NCBI RefSeq assembly: GCF_014230145.1 | Contig: NZ_JACHVC010000012.1 | Location: 1,307,001-1,371,000 of the forward strand | Direction: 5' to 3' | Length of the DNA stretch: 64,000 nucleotides | Source of the DNA: Pelagicoccus albus | Lineage (GTDB): Bacteria > Verrucomicrobiota > Verrucomicrobiia > Opitutales > Opitutaceae | Shown here: positions 53,379-62,759 of the stretch, one piece after another | Numbering within the stretch: the stretch's first letter is position 1 | Layout: each line of letters opens with the position of its first letter | Translations under genes and position numbers: made by a program | Notes under the pieces: generated by a model | Database searches by the model: none | The model's input: only the letters and a program-made list of their open reading frames with translations | What the model was told of the DNA's origin: nothing

Positions 53379-56111
53379 TTATCCGGTGGTGCGAAGCCCG
53401 GCGGCGATGGCGTTGATGCTTTGCAGCACGCAGCGAAGATCCGCCTCTGATCCAGACTTTCTCCAGCTTGCCAGTAGTTCTATTTGCTGAGCGTGCAAGA
53501 GGTCTAGCCACTTGTCGCGAGCGTGAAGGGTGGTGAAGAAGCGCGGACGTCGTTTTTCCAGTGGTCCGTTCATCAGCTCGTGCAATACTTCGCGAGTCGC
53601 AGCTCGCTCGTCGGTGATAAGTTTGAAGAACTTATCACGTATCGACTCGTCCGATACGAGATCCGCGTAAGACTTCATCATCAGGGTGTCGGCGCTCTCG
53701 ACGCTGTTCTCGACGTTGTAGAGAACATAGCGAAGGAATGGCCAGGTCTTGACGCTCTTCTTGAGAGCTTCGAAGAGGTCAGGCTTTTCGCTTTTGAGAG
53801 CGGCCAGCGAAGAGCCTACTCCGTACCAGCCCGGCATGTAGAATCGTGACTGATTCCAGCTGAAAACCCAAGGGATCGCTCGAAGGTCTTTGAGGCTAGG
53901 CTTGCCGCTGCGGCGGGAAGGGCGGGACCCTATTCTGCTTTGCTCCAAAGCGTCGATCGGTGTGGCTTGGCGATAGAAGGTAAGAAAGTCCTCTTCGTGA
54001 AGAAGGCTCCGGTATTTCTCGGCGCTGTATTCTGAAAGGAATGACATGGCCTCTGTGAGCTCCTCGGTAGGCGTGTTTTGGCTTTCGGAGAGTTGAGGTC
54101 CCACCGAGCCCGCGACCAATAGCTCCAAGCTGCGAGCAGCGGTCAGGAAGTTGCCGTACTTTTGGGCGATGACTTCCCCTTGTTCCGTAACGCGTGTACC
54201 AGGTGTTAATGAACCTTCCGGCAAGGCTTCCAGGAAGCGGTGCGTCGGGCCGGCTCCACGGCTAACGGTACCACCGCGTCCGTGGAAGAAGCGAATGGAT
54301 ACACCGTGTTTTTTACCGAGTGCGATGAGTTTGGACTGGGCGTTGAAAAGTCCCCATTGAGAAGCGATGATACCGGAGTCCTTGTTGCTGTCACTGTAGC
54401 CGAGCATCGCTTCTTGCGTGAGCGGCGCGGAAGGGTCGAGAACAGGTTCGCCATAGTGGGCGAATCCCTCGTCTAGATCACGGTTTTGCCAAGGGAGGCT
54501 GGCTTTGGTGACCGGATGGGATAGGAAAGCGTCCATGATGCCCTCGCTATTTTGCAGGTCGTCCAAGGTCTCGAAAAGAGGCGAGATGGGGATCAAGCAA
54601 ATCATACCCTTATCTGTCATACGAGTAAGGCCCGCCTCACGACAGAGTGCGTACATGACCAGCAAGTCGGAAAGCGAGCGCGTCATGCTGATCACGAACT
54701 GGCCTACTGCGGCGCGGCCGTAGTCGCGTACTTGATTGGCCACTACCATAAGGCTTCCCACAGCCTCTCTCGCTTCCAGCTCCAGCTGGCCATGATCTTG
54801 TGCGAATGGTCGCGCTCTAGTGAGTTCTTCGGAGAGGAAAGCGACCCGTTTTTCTTCGCTCCATTCTGAAAAGTTTTCTGCATCGGGAATGCCTGCCGCT
54901 TGCATAAGTTGAGACATGGCCCGGTCGTGGTAGCCGCTATTTTGGCGCACGTCGAGCGAGGCCATATGGAAACCGAATGTATCCAGAAAACGAATTATCG
55001 GTACGACATAGGTTTTCGCCAAGCGGGCTGCGTTTGCTTCTTCCAGCGACTTCTTCAGAAGATGCAGATCCGCGATCACCCCACTCGGTTGCCGATATCC
55101 TTTGTTTCCTTTCTTGGAACGTGGAAGGTTTTCTCGAATCACCTCGGCAAAGCGTTTCCAAGGTTCTTCAATAGCAGTCGCATCCTTGCAGGAAGGATCT
55201 AGCTCGATGATGCGTTCCAGGAGGTACGCTGGTGGAGATTGAAACAACTTCGAAAGCGCCATCTCCTTGCTCAGCTGCTTGAGCTTGCGGCGGAGAGTGT
55301 CGAGGGCCGCTCCCCGAAGTTGGGCAAAGGTTTCCTCGGTTACTTGTGCAGTGACGAACGGGTGGCCATCGCGGTCACCGCCGACCCAGCTGCCGAGACG
55401 GATTCTGGGATATGCCGACACGTCGGATTCGTCCCATTCGATTTCTGCGCGTGCCATAGCGGCCCGGAAACGGGCGTCGGAGATTTCGATGGCTACGGGG
55501 AATTTTTCTCGGAGGTAGTTAAGAACATTGTCCCGCTCCGAGGCGACGTCGGGTTTTTCGACCAGGATTTCTCCGCTTCGCCAAATGATCTCGATGATCG
55601 CTTTAATGCGCTCGCGGAATTCGCCACGCTCGATCGGCGTGTACATCTGGTTTTCCAGTTCGACGAGCAATTGGTAGAGCTTTCGGTGCTGAGCCAATAC
55701 AGAAGGACGCTTCGCCTCGGTTGGGTGTCCGGTGAGAACTGGGTGCACGCTCGAGCGTTTAATCGTCTCCAGCAAGTCGCCCTTGGACGGGGTGGTTTCT
55801 TGAATTCGCTTTAGCCAGTAACCCCATGAGCCGGTATCAGATGACACTTGCTGAGAGGTCTCAAGTCGGCGTCCCCCTTGGTTGGCCACGTTTTCTTCCA
55901 CTAGGTTCATGATCTGGAAGGCGATGGAGAGGACTTGGGCGCTCTTTTCGGGGGGCACATTTCCCGCCTCGGAGTTGTCGCGCTTGAGAAGGGGAGCGAG
56001 TTCAGGCTCCCCTATCTCTTCGAGGACCTCGCTTGTGCAGGCTAGGAGGAAGTCTATGTCTTGGTCTATTTTTTCCAGACCGGTGGTAATGTGTTGTTCG
56101 AAAAATGGCAT
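53379..56111 (-). CDS. ppc: phosphoenolpyruvate carboxylase
   Basis: A 910-residue enzyme of normal length. Catalytic His129 lies in VLTGHPTEAKRP. Other conserved blocks are GSWVGGDRDGHPFV, MLGYSDSNKDSGIIASQWGL, FFHGRGGTVSRGAGP and the C-terminal ending AIAAGLRTTG. It fixes bicarbonate onto phosphoenolpyruvate to make oxaloacetate, refilling the TCA cycle. It is a single leftward gene with a long upstream gap to the methyltransferase. Confidence 0.96.
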   Translation of the reverse strand: MPFFEQHITTGLEKIDQDIDFLLACTSEVLEEIGEPELAPLLKRDNSEAGNVPPEKSAQVLSIAFQIMNLVEENVANQGGRRLETSQQVSSDTGSWGYWLKRIQETTPSKGDLLETIKRSSVHPVLTGHPTEAKRPSVLAQHRKLYQLLVELENQMYTPIERGEFRERIKAIIEIIWRSGEILVEKPDVASERDNVLNYLREKFPVAIEISDARFRAAMARAEIEWDESDVSAYPRIRLGSWVGGDRDGHPFVTAQVTEETFAQLRGAALDTLRRKLKQLSKEMALSKLFQSPPAYLLERIIELDPSCKDATAIEEPWKRFAEVIRENLPRSKKGNKGYRQPSGVIADLHLLKKSLEEANAARLAKTYVVPIIRFLDTFGFHMASLDVRQNSGYHDRAMSQLMQAAGIPDAENFSEWSEEKRVAFLSEELTRARPFAQDHGQLELEAREAVGSLMVVANQVRDYGRAAVGQFVISMTRSLSDLLVMYALCREAGLTRMTDKGMICLIPISPLFETLDDLQNSEGIMDAFLSHPVTKASLPWQNRDLDEGFAHYGEPVLDPSAPLTQEAMLGYSDSNKDSGIIASQWGLFNAQSKLIALGKKHGVSIRFFHGRGGTVSRGAGPTHRFLEALPEGSLTPGTRVTEQGEVIAQKYGNFLTAARSLELLVAGSVGPQLSESQNTPTEELTEAMSFLSEYSAEKYRSLLHEEDFLTFYRQATPIDALEQSRIGSRPSRRSGKPSLKDLRAIPWVFSWNQSRFYMPGWYGVGSSLAALKSEKPDLFEALKKSVKTWPFLRYVLYNVENSVESADTLMMKSYADLVSDESIRDKFFKLITDERAATREVLHELMNGPLEKRRPRFFTTLHARDKWLDLLHAQQIELLASWRKSGSEADLRCVLQSINAIAAGLRTTG

Positions 56112-56330
56112 AACTAGGTGTGTGGAATAGCATTTCTTATAGAGTGCATTAGGAGCAAGCGAAACTGACCGCTAATGCAAGGGCTGTGCTAGATTTGGGC
56201 CAGACTTTGGGTGAAGGAAAAGTCTGACCGTTCGCCGCTTTTTGCAAACTTCTGGCAGCGGTGTCTTGTAAAAGTTTCTGGTGGATTTTTGAAGCGGGCG
56301 TTAGCTGGGATCGGCTCTGTTGGAATCCCT

Positions 56331-57065
56331 CTACTTGTTTGGTTTTCTGAATACGTAGAGGTAGCTTTGCCAATTTTCGCCGGCTGCCGGGTAGTCCCAA
56401 AGGGCGACTAGCTGCAAGCTCAAGCCTTGCTCCATAAAGGTTAGCAGCTTGGGTAGCGGGATACCGTTCATTTCGAAGTATGCTTTTCCGGAGCCCGTTG
56501 CCTGCTGAAGACGTTTCAGGAAATAGCCGAAACGTTTTCGGAAGTAGCTGGGGCCGGTGTAATGGCTGGGAAGCTGGAAGGCGAAGGTTCCGCCCGGTTT
56601 GAGGGCTCGAGCGATCTCCGCGAAGTAGCGTTTGCTGTAGCGGGGAGCTATGTGCTGGAAGACGATGTCGGAATAGACAAAGTCGAGGCTGTTCGCTTCA
56701 AGGAAAGACAGGCTATCGTTTGTATTCAGGAAAAACTTGCAGCTCTTTCCGCGACCCAAGTTGTTCTCCGCTTCGGCGATCATGGACTTGGAAATATCGA
56801 CTCCGATTGCGGTATCGAATCGTCGCGAAAGGGGGAAGGTCAGTCGTCCAACTCCGCAACCAAAGTCCAAGGCTTGGGCACCGCTTAGTGAAATGCCGAA
56901 GTGGGCGAGGCGTTGTTCGAGCGATACGATTTCGTCCTCACCCGATTGGTAGAATTCTTCCGGGTCCCAGAGTCCGCCTTTTTTCGAATTGTCGGAGAGG
57001 ACGGTCCATAAGGGGTCCTCTGCGGCCAGCGATTCGAAATTTTTCTGAAGACGGGAAAGATTCAA
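56331..57065 (-). CDS. SAM-dependent class I methyltransferase
   Basis: The methyltransferase core shows ALDFGCGVGRLTFPLSRRF (SAM-binding motif I), GVDISKSMIAEAENNL, LDFVYSDIVFQHI and LKPGGTFAFQLP. The open frame reaches 57236 but its first 40 residues overlap the rRNA methyltransferase gene in another frame. A TTG at 57065 gives a 244-residue protein starting with LNLSRLQKNFESLAAEDPLW and is preferred; the true start is uncertain. The substrate is unknown; the SHYTGPSYFRKRFGYFLKRL region downstream is unusual and basic. Confidence 0.85.
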   Translation of the reverse strand: MNLSRLQKNFESLAAEDPLWTVLSDNSKKGGLWDPEEFYQSGEDEIVSLEQRLAHFGISLSGAQALDFGCGVGRLTFPLSRRFDTAIGVDISKSMIAEAENNLGRGKSCKFFLNTNDSLSFLEANSLDFVYSDIVFQHIAPRYSKRYFAEIARALKPGGTFAFQLPSHYTGPSYFRKRFGYFLKRLQQATGSGKAYFEMNGIPLPKLLTFMEQGLSLQLVALWDYPAAGENWQSYLYVFRKPNK

Positions 57066-57115
57066 GACTGCGGTCGGTGGGTTGTTTTGTGGAGGCTTCG
57101 GCTTGAAACCAGTGC

Positions 57116-57922
57116 TTAACTGCTTCTCTGGCGGACGGCTTCGAACAAGGTTATCAAGGTAGCCATGGCCACGTTTAGCGAGTCCGCTTGGCCGGCCATA
57201 GGGATGAGAACTTTTTGGTCGCACGCCTCGAGCCAACGTTCCGATAGGCCAAACTGTTCACTACCCATCACGATGGCGAGCGGACCCTTTAAGTCGGTGT
57301 CGGTGTAGACTTGGTCTGTATGCGGAGTTGTGGCGGCGGTGCGTATCCCATTTTTCCTTACCCATTCGATAACGTCCTCAGTCGAAGCCGAAACGGTTGG
57401 CATGGAGAAGAGCACTCCGGTGGAGGAGCGAACGGCATTGGGGTTGAAGAGATCGGTTACCGAGTCGCAGCAGATCACGGCATCTACGCCGGCGGCGTCT
57501 GCGGAGCGGAGAATGGTTCCCAGGTTGCCTGGCTTCTCGATAGATTCGACGATCAGTAAGAAGGGGGGCTCGGACAGCTTGATTTGGTCGAGGGTGTAGC
57601 TCCACTGCTTGATGACTGCCAGCAATCCTTCCGGCCGATCGCGATAAGCGACCTTTTCGAAGGCGTGTTTGGAAAGTTCGAAAAGGGCGGCTCCGTTGGC
57701 TTGGGCCTGACCGAGGAGGGCGTCCTCGTTTTCGCCGAGGAAGCAGTCTGGGCAAAAGTATACTTCGAGCGGGAAGACGTCTTTTTCCATAGCCCGAGAT
57801 ATGGCTCGGTAGCCTTCGGCTATGAAAATCCCCTGTTGGTTGCGCGCTCGGCGGTCTCGCAATTTGACCAAGTTTTTCACGCGAGGGTTTTGTAGGCTAG
57901 TAATGAGTTCGGCCTCGATCAT
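57116..57922 (-). CDS. TrmH/SpoU-family RNA 2'-O-ribose methyltransferase
   Basis: A 268-residue protein. The N-terminal RNA-binding domain begins ELITSLQNPRVKNLVKLRDR, followed by the SPOUT knot core. That core shows LIVESIEKPGNLGTILRSAD (motif 1), AVRSSTGVLFSMP, PLAIVMGSEQFGLS and VLIPMAGQADSLNVAMATLI (motif 3). It methylates a ribose 2'-OH in rRNA or tRNA. It is followed 51 bases later by the class I methyltransferase gene on the same strand, which may be co-transcribed. Confidence 0.93.
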   Translation of the reverse strand: MIEAELITSLQNPRVKNLVKLRDRRARNQQGIFIAEGYRAISRAMEKDVFPLEVYFCPDCFLGENEDALLGQAQANGAALFELSKHAFEKVAYRDRPEGLLAVIKQWSYTLDQIKLSEPPFLLIVESIEKPGNLGTILRSADAAGVDAVICCDSVTDLFNPNAVRSSTGVLFSMPTVSASTEDVIEWVRKNGIRTAATTPHTDQVYTDTDLKGPLAIVMGSEQFGLSERWLEACDQKVLIPMAGQADSLNVAMATLITLFEAVRQRSS

Positions 57923-58105
57923 CGGGGGTGGCTGTAGCTGTAGAGGCGTCGAGACTCAAATAAAATGTCGGTTGTTACCAGCTCGCTTGAGCGCTTTTGC
58001 TCAAGAATTTGCGTTTTTGTACGTATTAGCCTGATTATTATGGTCTTACTCGTCTCTCGATACCAAGGGCCAACTCTAACAAGTTAACTCTATCCCCACA
58101 CAGTC

Positions 58106-58672
58106 ATGTCCATGGTCCCCATTCTCTTCCTAGTAGTCGCAGTCATCGTGGTCGTCTATTTCTTGCTCAACCGAAAGACCGAGGAGGAATTGAAGGAGGG
58201 CATCGTAAAGGACATCCTGCGTAAGGACGCCTTGTCTATCGATTTCGGAGAGGGACAGCCAGTCGTGGTAAAGCTTCAGGGGATCATACCCGCCGTCGAT
58301 GGTGAAATGCTGGATGAAAAGATCTTTGCCTTTCTAGAACAAAGCCTTCGTGGTCAGAAGGTTATGGTTAAGCCTGTCGTGGTCGAGTCAGGTTCGGTCA
58401 TGAGTGCCGAGGTCCGTACGCCCGCTAATGAATACGTCAATTCGGCACTGGTTCGGCAAGGATTTGCAAGGTGGCAGGTATCGGAAGCATCGGGGGATAC
58501 GGAGATCGCGGAAGCCCAGGCTCTGGCGCAGAAAGAGCAATTGGGCGTTTGGAATCCGGCGATAATGCAGTTGCTAGAGGACCGTCGCAAGGCTGGAGAC
58601 AACTCCGATATGACTGATGACGATGTGGCCAACATGCAAGTGAACCCCGACGATCTACAAACCAAGGGTTAA
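58106..58672 (+). CDS. membrane-anchored protein with degenerate staphylococcal-nuclease-like fold
   Basis: A 188-residue protein with one N-terminal membrane span (about 4-21) and a soluble part. The soluble pattern follows SNase/Tudor-SN: VVVKLQGI, a long helix with LEQSLRGQKV, then NEYVNSALVRQGFARW and a final AEAQALAQKEQLGVWN. The nuclease catalytic residues are not kept: the Arg35 position is Lys56, the Asp40/Glu43 positions are Ile61 and Val64, and the Arg87 position is hydrophobic. It is therefore probably a binding rather than cutting domain. It is a single gene convergent with the GH9 gene. Confidence 0.72.
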   Translation: MSMVPILFLVVAVIVVVYFLLNRKTEEELKEGIVKDILRKDALSIDFGEGQPVVVKLQGIIPAVDGEMLDEKIFAFLEQSLRGQKVMVKPVVVESGSVMSAEVRTPANEYVNSALVRQGFARWQVSEASGDTEIAEAQALAQKEQLGVWNPAIMQLLEDRRKAGDNSDMTDDDVANMQVNPDDLQTKG

Positions 58673-58729
58673 TTGACCTGCTGGTACCCTACGTAACTGC
58701 AAGCCTCATCAGAGGGTCCCTCAGGCAGA

Positions 58730-61231
58730 TCAATTTTCTCGGAAGAGCGCTTCAGCGGCTTGAGCCAGAAAAAGGTAGTCGGTAGTGCCTCCGCCCAGAA
58801 CGTATTCAGTCTGCTGCCAGAGGAAAGGCCAAGTGAGGAGCTCGGGATAATCTGGGCGTATCAAAGCGGTTCCGGAAGCACTTCCTCCGGGTATGAAAGA
58901 CCAGTCCGCTCGATTCAGCCCATAAGCGACGGTCAAGGAATCTGAACCAACTCCCGAAACGAAAGAGGCTGTGTTGGAACCCGGATGGCAGCCCAGTACG
59001 AAGTTGAGAGCGTTCAGGGCTAGGTCTTTTGAAAAGAGATCAGGGTACGCTTTATGCAGGAAGTATTGCTGGGCACCGAAACTTTGAATGCCCCATCCGG
59101 CTCCCCATATGCCCGGTTCGTAGGGAACACCGTACGGTGTTTTGGCCTCCGCGGCTACAATCTCTTTGGCGTAACTTTCCGCTGCTGCTCTAATGGTCGC
59201 GTGGAAGCTTGAGTCGCCAATTTCACTCAACACCCGGGTTACTTGCCATCCGAGCGAAGCGAAATCTTCAGCAATGGCGTCGGCATGGTCCGCGATAAAG
59301 TTGAGGTATCGGTCTTTCCCCGTTGTTAGGGCAAGCTCGATGGCGAGTGGTACTCTCTCGACCTCGGAATCGGTTTCGATCTCGCTCCAGAGGGTTTCCG
59401 AGTAGGCAAGGCATTCGGCCGAGAGCTTGGGATTGAAGTCTCCTAGGGTTCTTGCAGCGGCAGCCAGACCAGCTGCTCCTATGAGCTCGTGTCTCGCAGA
59501 TCTCCGTGTTGTGAATACCCAGCGGTCATCGGGAGAACCAGTGATCCCGAGACCAATTTCGGGAGTCTGCGGGTCGCTTTCATCCCCTTCGAAAGCGAGG
59601 TTGTCTGTCATATTGGCTGTGTCGCCGAGCATGACATATTGACGGATCGTGGGGTTGATTATTCCGCGGTAAAGGACGCCGAGTTCGCGGTATCCTGCTG
59701 CGACCGTAAGCGCTCCGTGCTCTATTTGCTGTAGGATGTCTGGCTTGCCGTCGGGCTTATGGACTTCGACTGTGAGGGTCTTTTGGTCGATTGTTGAATT
59801 GTCATACTGGCTACCGAAGGCGTCGTAGGCTTGGGCGAGTCCGAGTATTGTGCCGGCTTGAGATTCTATGCGCAGATCGTCATCGCCCGCATCGTGCCAG
59901 CCTCCTCTGTTTAATCCAGGAATCGATTCACCAGGCTGGTAGGTTGTCCGGGTATCGGAGCCTTGGATATAGCCGTCGAAATGGTTATGGTCGAGCGGAG
60001 CGAGTCGGGCGTCGTCTAAATGACAAGCACCGTGCCACACTCGATAGCGATCATTCACCCGCATGTGACACATCTGAGCAGGCATGAAATACTCTAGTGT
60101 CGGCTGCCAAACGTGGCGTTCGAAGATCGTATCCGAAATCTGGAACGGATTGCTGCGTTTTTCTCCGTAGGTAACGAGGTAGGTACCCGGCTCGCTGACT
60201 TGCGAAAAGTCTAGGCGGAGATAGTCGTATCTGAGAAACTGTCCCCATTCTTCTACCGATGTTTTGGAGGAGAGCTCGAGCGAGCCGTCGGGAAGGACCT
60301 GGTGAAGCTCAGGTGTTTCTCTTTGTGAATCGTTGCGGTCGAGTTCGATGACGGCGAATTTCGTTTGTTCCGGGTGGTAGCCGATCTGAGAAACTTGTAT
60401 TGCTGGATCAGCGATCCAATTTTCAATTACGTTGGGACTGAGTTCCCATTCGAGAGCTTTTTCTTGGGCTCCTTTTTCCAGTTCGGCTCGAACAATGAAC
60501 CAGCCGTTGTCGTGAAGTCCTCGTCCGTCTACCAGTTCCAGCTCGCCACCCAATCGTCGGCTGATGAGCAAGCGTTGCTTGTCCGACTCTGGCGCGACGA
60601 CGAGATTTTCTCCGCTAGCCAATGCTTCTATCTGATACTCTCCGGCCGAGTCGTATGACCCCGGTCCATTGGCTTGTCGGGGGAATAGGCCGAATTCTTC
60701 CCCATCCATCATGTAGGATTTGCCGAAAAGAAAGCCGGGGAAAAGCTCGAGCATGAAAGAGACTTTTCCGTCCCACTCAGCTGGCAAGGCCTCGTCTAGG
60801 TCTACGGTTATCGAAAAGGATGAATCTTTTGTGGGCTGTATCGTTAGGGTGTAAGAGAATTCAAGATCTGGATACTCGATCGGGTTGAAGCCTTTTCGAT
60901 TGCGGCTTTCATCCGGATACTTGAAGCGACAGCTGATGGCTCTGGTCTCCGGATCGATGGTGCGCTCGCCAATTTTTGCTGGAATAGGTGACCATTGTCC
61001 GGGGATTCGGTCGAGTCGCAGGTCGCCGTTTGTTGCCACTCGCAGTCCATTCTGGATAATGCTCACGCCTCCTTGGTGGCCTTCAGGGTAATAGTCGTGA
61101 GCGAGCATGATGTTCAGTCCTTGAGTCTCGAGATACTCGAGCTCGTTTAGCTTGAGATCCTGTGCAGAGGTTAACGCTGGTATCGCGCTCGCGGCGATAA
61201 TGGGACAGAGTGAAGCGACAGTTCTGAGCAT
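58730..61231 (-). CDS. exported glycoside hydrolase family 9 (cellulase-type) enzyme
   Basis: From the ATG at 61231 the product has 833 residues with a signal peptide. The longer frame adds nothing plausible. About 270 residues of beta-rich sequence of unknown family come first. A CelD-type Ig domain follows (IQVSQIGYHPEQTKFAVIEL ... FSQVSEPGTYLVTYG), then the GH9 catalytic domain. That domain shows the nucleophile/base block GGWHDAGDDDLRIE, the NFVLGCHPGSNTASFVSGVG block and a C-terminal WQQTEYVLGG block holding the likely acid Glu. It probably attacks beta-1,4-glucan or a related polysaccharide. It is a single gene. Confidence 0.88.
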   Translation of the reverse strand: MLRTVASLCPIIAASAIPALTSAQDLKLNELEYLETQGLNIMLAHDYYPEGHQGGVSIIQNGLRVATNGDLRLDRIPGQWSPIPAKIGERTIDPETRAISCRFKYPDESRNRKGFNPIEYPDLEFSYTLTIQPTKDSSFSITVDLDEALPAEWDGKVSFMLELFPGFLFGKSYMMDGEEFGLFPRQANGPGSYDSAGEYQIEALASGENLVVAPESDKQRLLISRRLGGELELVDGRGLHDNGWFIVRAELEKGAQEKALEWELSPNVIENWIADPAIQVSQIGYHPEQTKFAVIELDRNDSQRETPELHQVLPDGSLELSSKTSVEEWGQFLRYDYLRLDFSQVSEPGTYLVTYGEKRSNPFQISDTIFERHVWQPTLEYFMPAQMCHMRVNDRYRVWHGACHLDDARLAPLDHNHFDGYIQGSDTRTTYQPGESIPGLNRGGWHDAGDDDLRIESQAGTILGLAQAYDAFGSQYDNSTIDQKTLTVEVHKPDGKPDILQQIEHGALTVAAGYRELGVLYRGIINPTIRQYVMLGDTANMTDNLAFEGDESDPQTPEIGLGITGSPDDRWVFTTRRSARHELIGAAGLAAAARTLGDFNPKLSAECLAYSETLWSEIETDSEVERVPLAIELALTTGKDRYLNFIADHADAIAEDFASLGWQVTRVLSEIGDSSFHATIRAAAESYAKEIVAAEAKTPYGVPYEPGIWGAGWGIQSFGAQQYFLHKAYPDLFSKDLALNALNFVLGCHPGSNTASFVSGVGSDSLTVAYGLNRADWSFIPGGSASGTALIRPDYPELLTWPFLWQQTEYVLGGGTTDYLFLAQAAEALFREN

Positions 61232-61459
61232 GGGGCAGGGGGTTGAATTAGGGACTACTACAGTGCTCAAACTTGCGAACAAACACAATGCCGTCCTGGA
61301 TCCTTCCTAAAGAGCAATCTCAAGCGGGACCGCGTTGGCTCTAGCTTTGAAGTTCGCGTGTATCTCCCAAATCGATCCTTGGCCCGAATAGAGTATCTTA
61401 TTCGAGCCTTAATTTGTAACAACTAAAGATGCCGTATTCGCCTGCCGGCTCCGAAGTCT

Positions 61460-62479
61460 TTATTCACTGGCTAGGGTTGTTTTCGCCTTAGGCTTGCTTG
61501 GTAAAATAATGGATAGGTCTCCGCTCATCAAATTGAACAAGCGCGGAGCGAATTTTTCTACTGCGATGCTTAGGTTCAAAGTGATAAGAAAGGTGAGCGG
61601 AACAACCAGAACATCTCTGATAATCGGCGGGTATCCCATCTTTAAAACGATCTCGGTGATGGCCCAGACAACATAAACGTGAAATATGTAAACCGGAAGA
61701 GCGTGTGTTCTCCCTAGATTTGCAAGATGGGCGGATCCCTTGAAATTCAAGGATTTTGCGATTATGAACATGCCGATTGCGAACGGTATTGTTCCGATTA
61801 GGATCTGGGGAGAGTGCGGGTCTTTTCCTAAGTAGTGCTTTATTCCATACGCCTCAACGATTTGGAGGAGAAATCCCAGCACCACTAAGCATATGGCAAA
61901 GCGAATACCCAGATTTGAGTTTCGCAGATGCATTCCAATTATAATGAATCCTATTCCGGATACATATCTGCCGAGTTCTAGACCATAGGGTTCGAATGGG
62001 TTGTATACCCCTAGGACTAGGCTCGAAGTTAACGAGATCAATGTGAAAGCTCCGAAGTATCGCGATAACTTCCAGTAGTCGCACGCCAGGAAAAAAAGCA
62101 GACAGAACGTTAGGGCGCTCAAAAACCAGAGGTGGTAATAGGTCCCGCCTGTTATTACTTCTATGCTGAAAATCTTCATCAGTGCGTGACGGAGGTCGGT
62201 TTGCACTAACACCAACGGGATCAGGAACACTGAGGCGATCGCGAATATAGAACCTGCTCTTATAAGAGACTTCACGCAACGATCTGGCTTGGTCTTGGTC
62301 GCCAAAAAGTATCCGGAAACGATAAAGAAGAAAGGAACGGCCCACCGCCCTGAAAGCCTTATTAAAACGCCTGCCCAATCGGGTAAGGTGCGATAGTAGC
62401 CGATGTGGAGGCTAATAACTGAAAAACACGCTAGCAGGCGAAAGCTATCGATGCCCTCGTTCCTTGCTGTGTTATCCAT
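61460..62479 (-). CDS. acyltransferase 3 family membrane protein
   Basis: A 339-residue protein with about ten membrane spans. The start GIDSFRLLACFSVISLHIGY (with the conserved Arg and His) and the following GRWAVPFFFIVSGYFLATKT are the family signature. Acyltransferase 3 proteins add acyl groups, usually acetyl, to surface sugars or lipids, and one could decorate the glycan made by the locus at 37-47 kb. It is a single gene; the 280-base gap to the MFS gene shows no further gene. Confidence 0.9.
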   Translation of the reverse strand: MDNTARNEGIDSFRLLACFSVISLHIGYYRTLPDWAGVLIRLSGRWAVPFFFIVSGYFLATKTKPDRCVKSLIRAGSIFAIASVFLIPLVLVQTDLRHALMKIFSIEVITGGTYYHLWFLSALTFCLLFFLACDYWKLSRYFGAFTLISLTSSLVLGVYNPFEPYGLELGRYVSGIGFIIIGMHLRNSNLGIRFAICLVVLGFLLQIVEAYGIKHYLGKDPHSPQILIGTIPFAIGMFIIAKSLNFKGSAHLANLGRTHALPVYIFHVYVVWAITEIVLKMGYPPIIRDVLVVPLTFLITLNLSIAVEKFAPRLFNLMSGDLSIILPSKPKAKTTLASE

Positions 62480-62759
62480 TTTTCTTGATCCTTATATTGT
62501 AGGTGAAATCTTGTGTTTCAACCGCTTTGCTCATCATTAGGCTGTCTTGATGTGGAACGTCTCTTAGTGAGATATTCTCTCCAAGGCGTTTCTCGTTGAG
62601 ATTTTGTGTAGGGGCAAGGAAGTATCCTGCACCTGGTTTGGAGACTAAGCAGCCCAAAGTGTGCCAGCTCTACAGAAAGAACGAGCCGTACGAGGCGAGA
62701 GCCCTAGGGTAAATATGCTAACTCGAAGAACGAGTGAGGAGTGTTAAGGCTGCCATGTT

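Noticed and set aside
62472-62657. 61-residue leftward frame upstream of the acyltransferase gene
   Set aside because: No family likeness, no visible ribosome-binding site or terminator, and overlap with the acyltransferase start.
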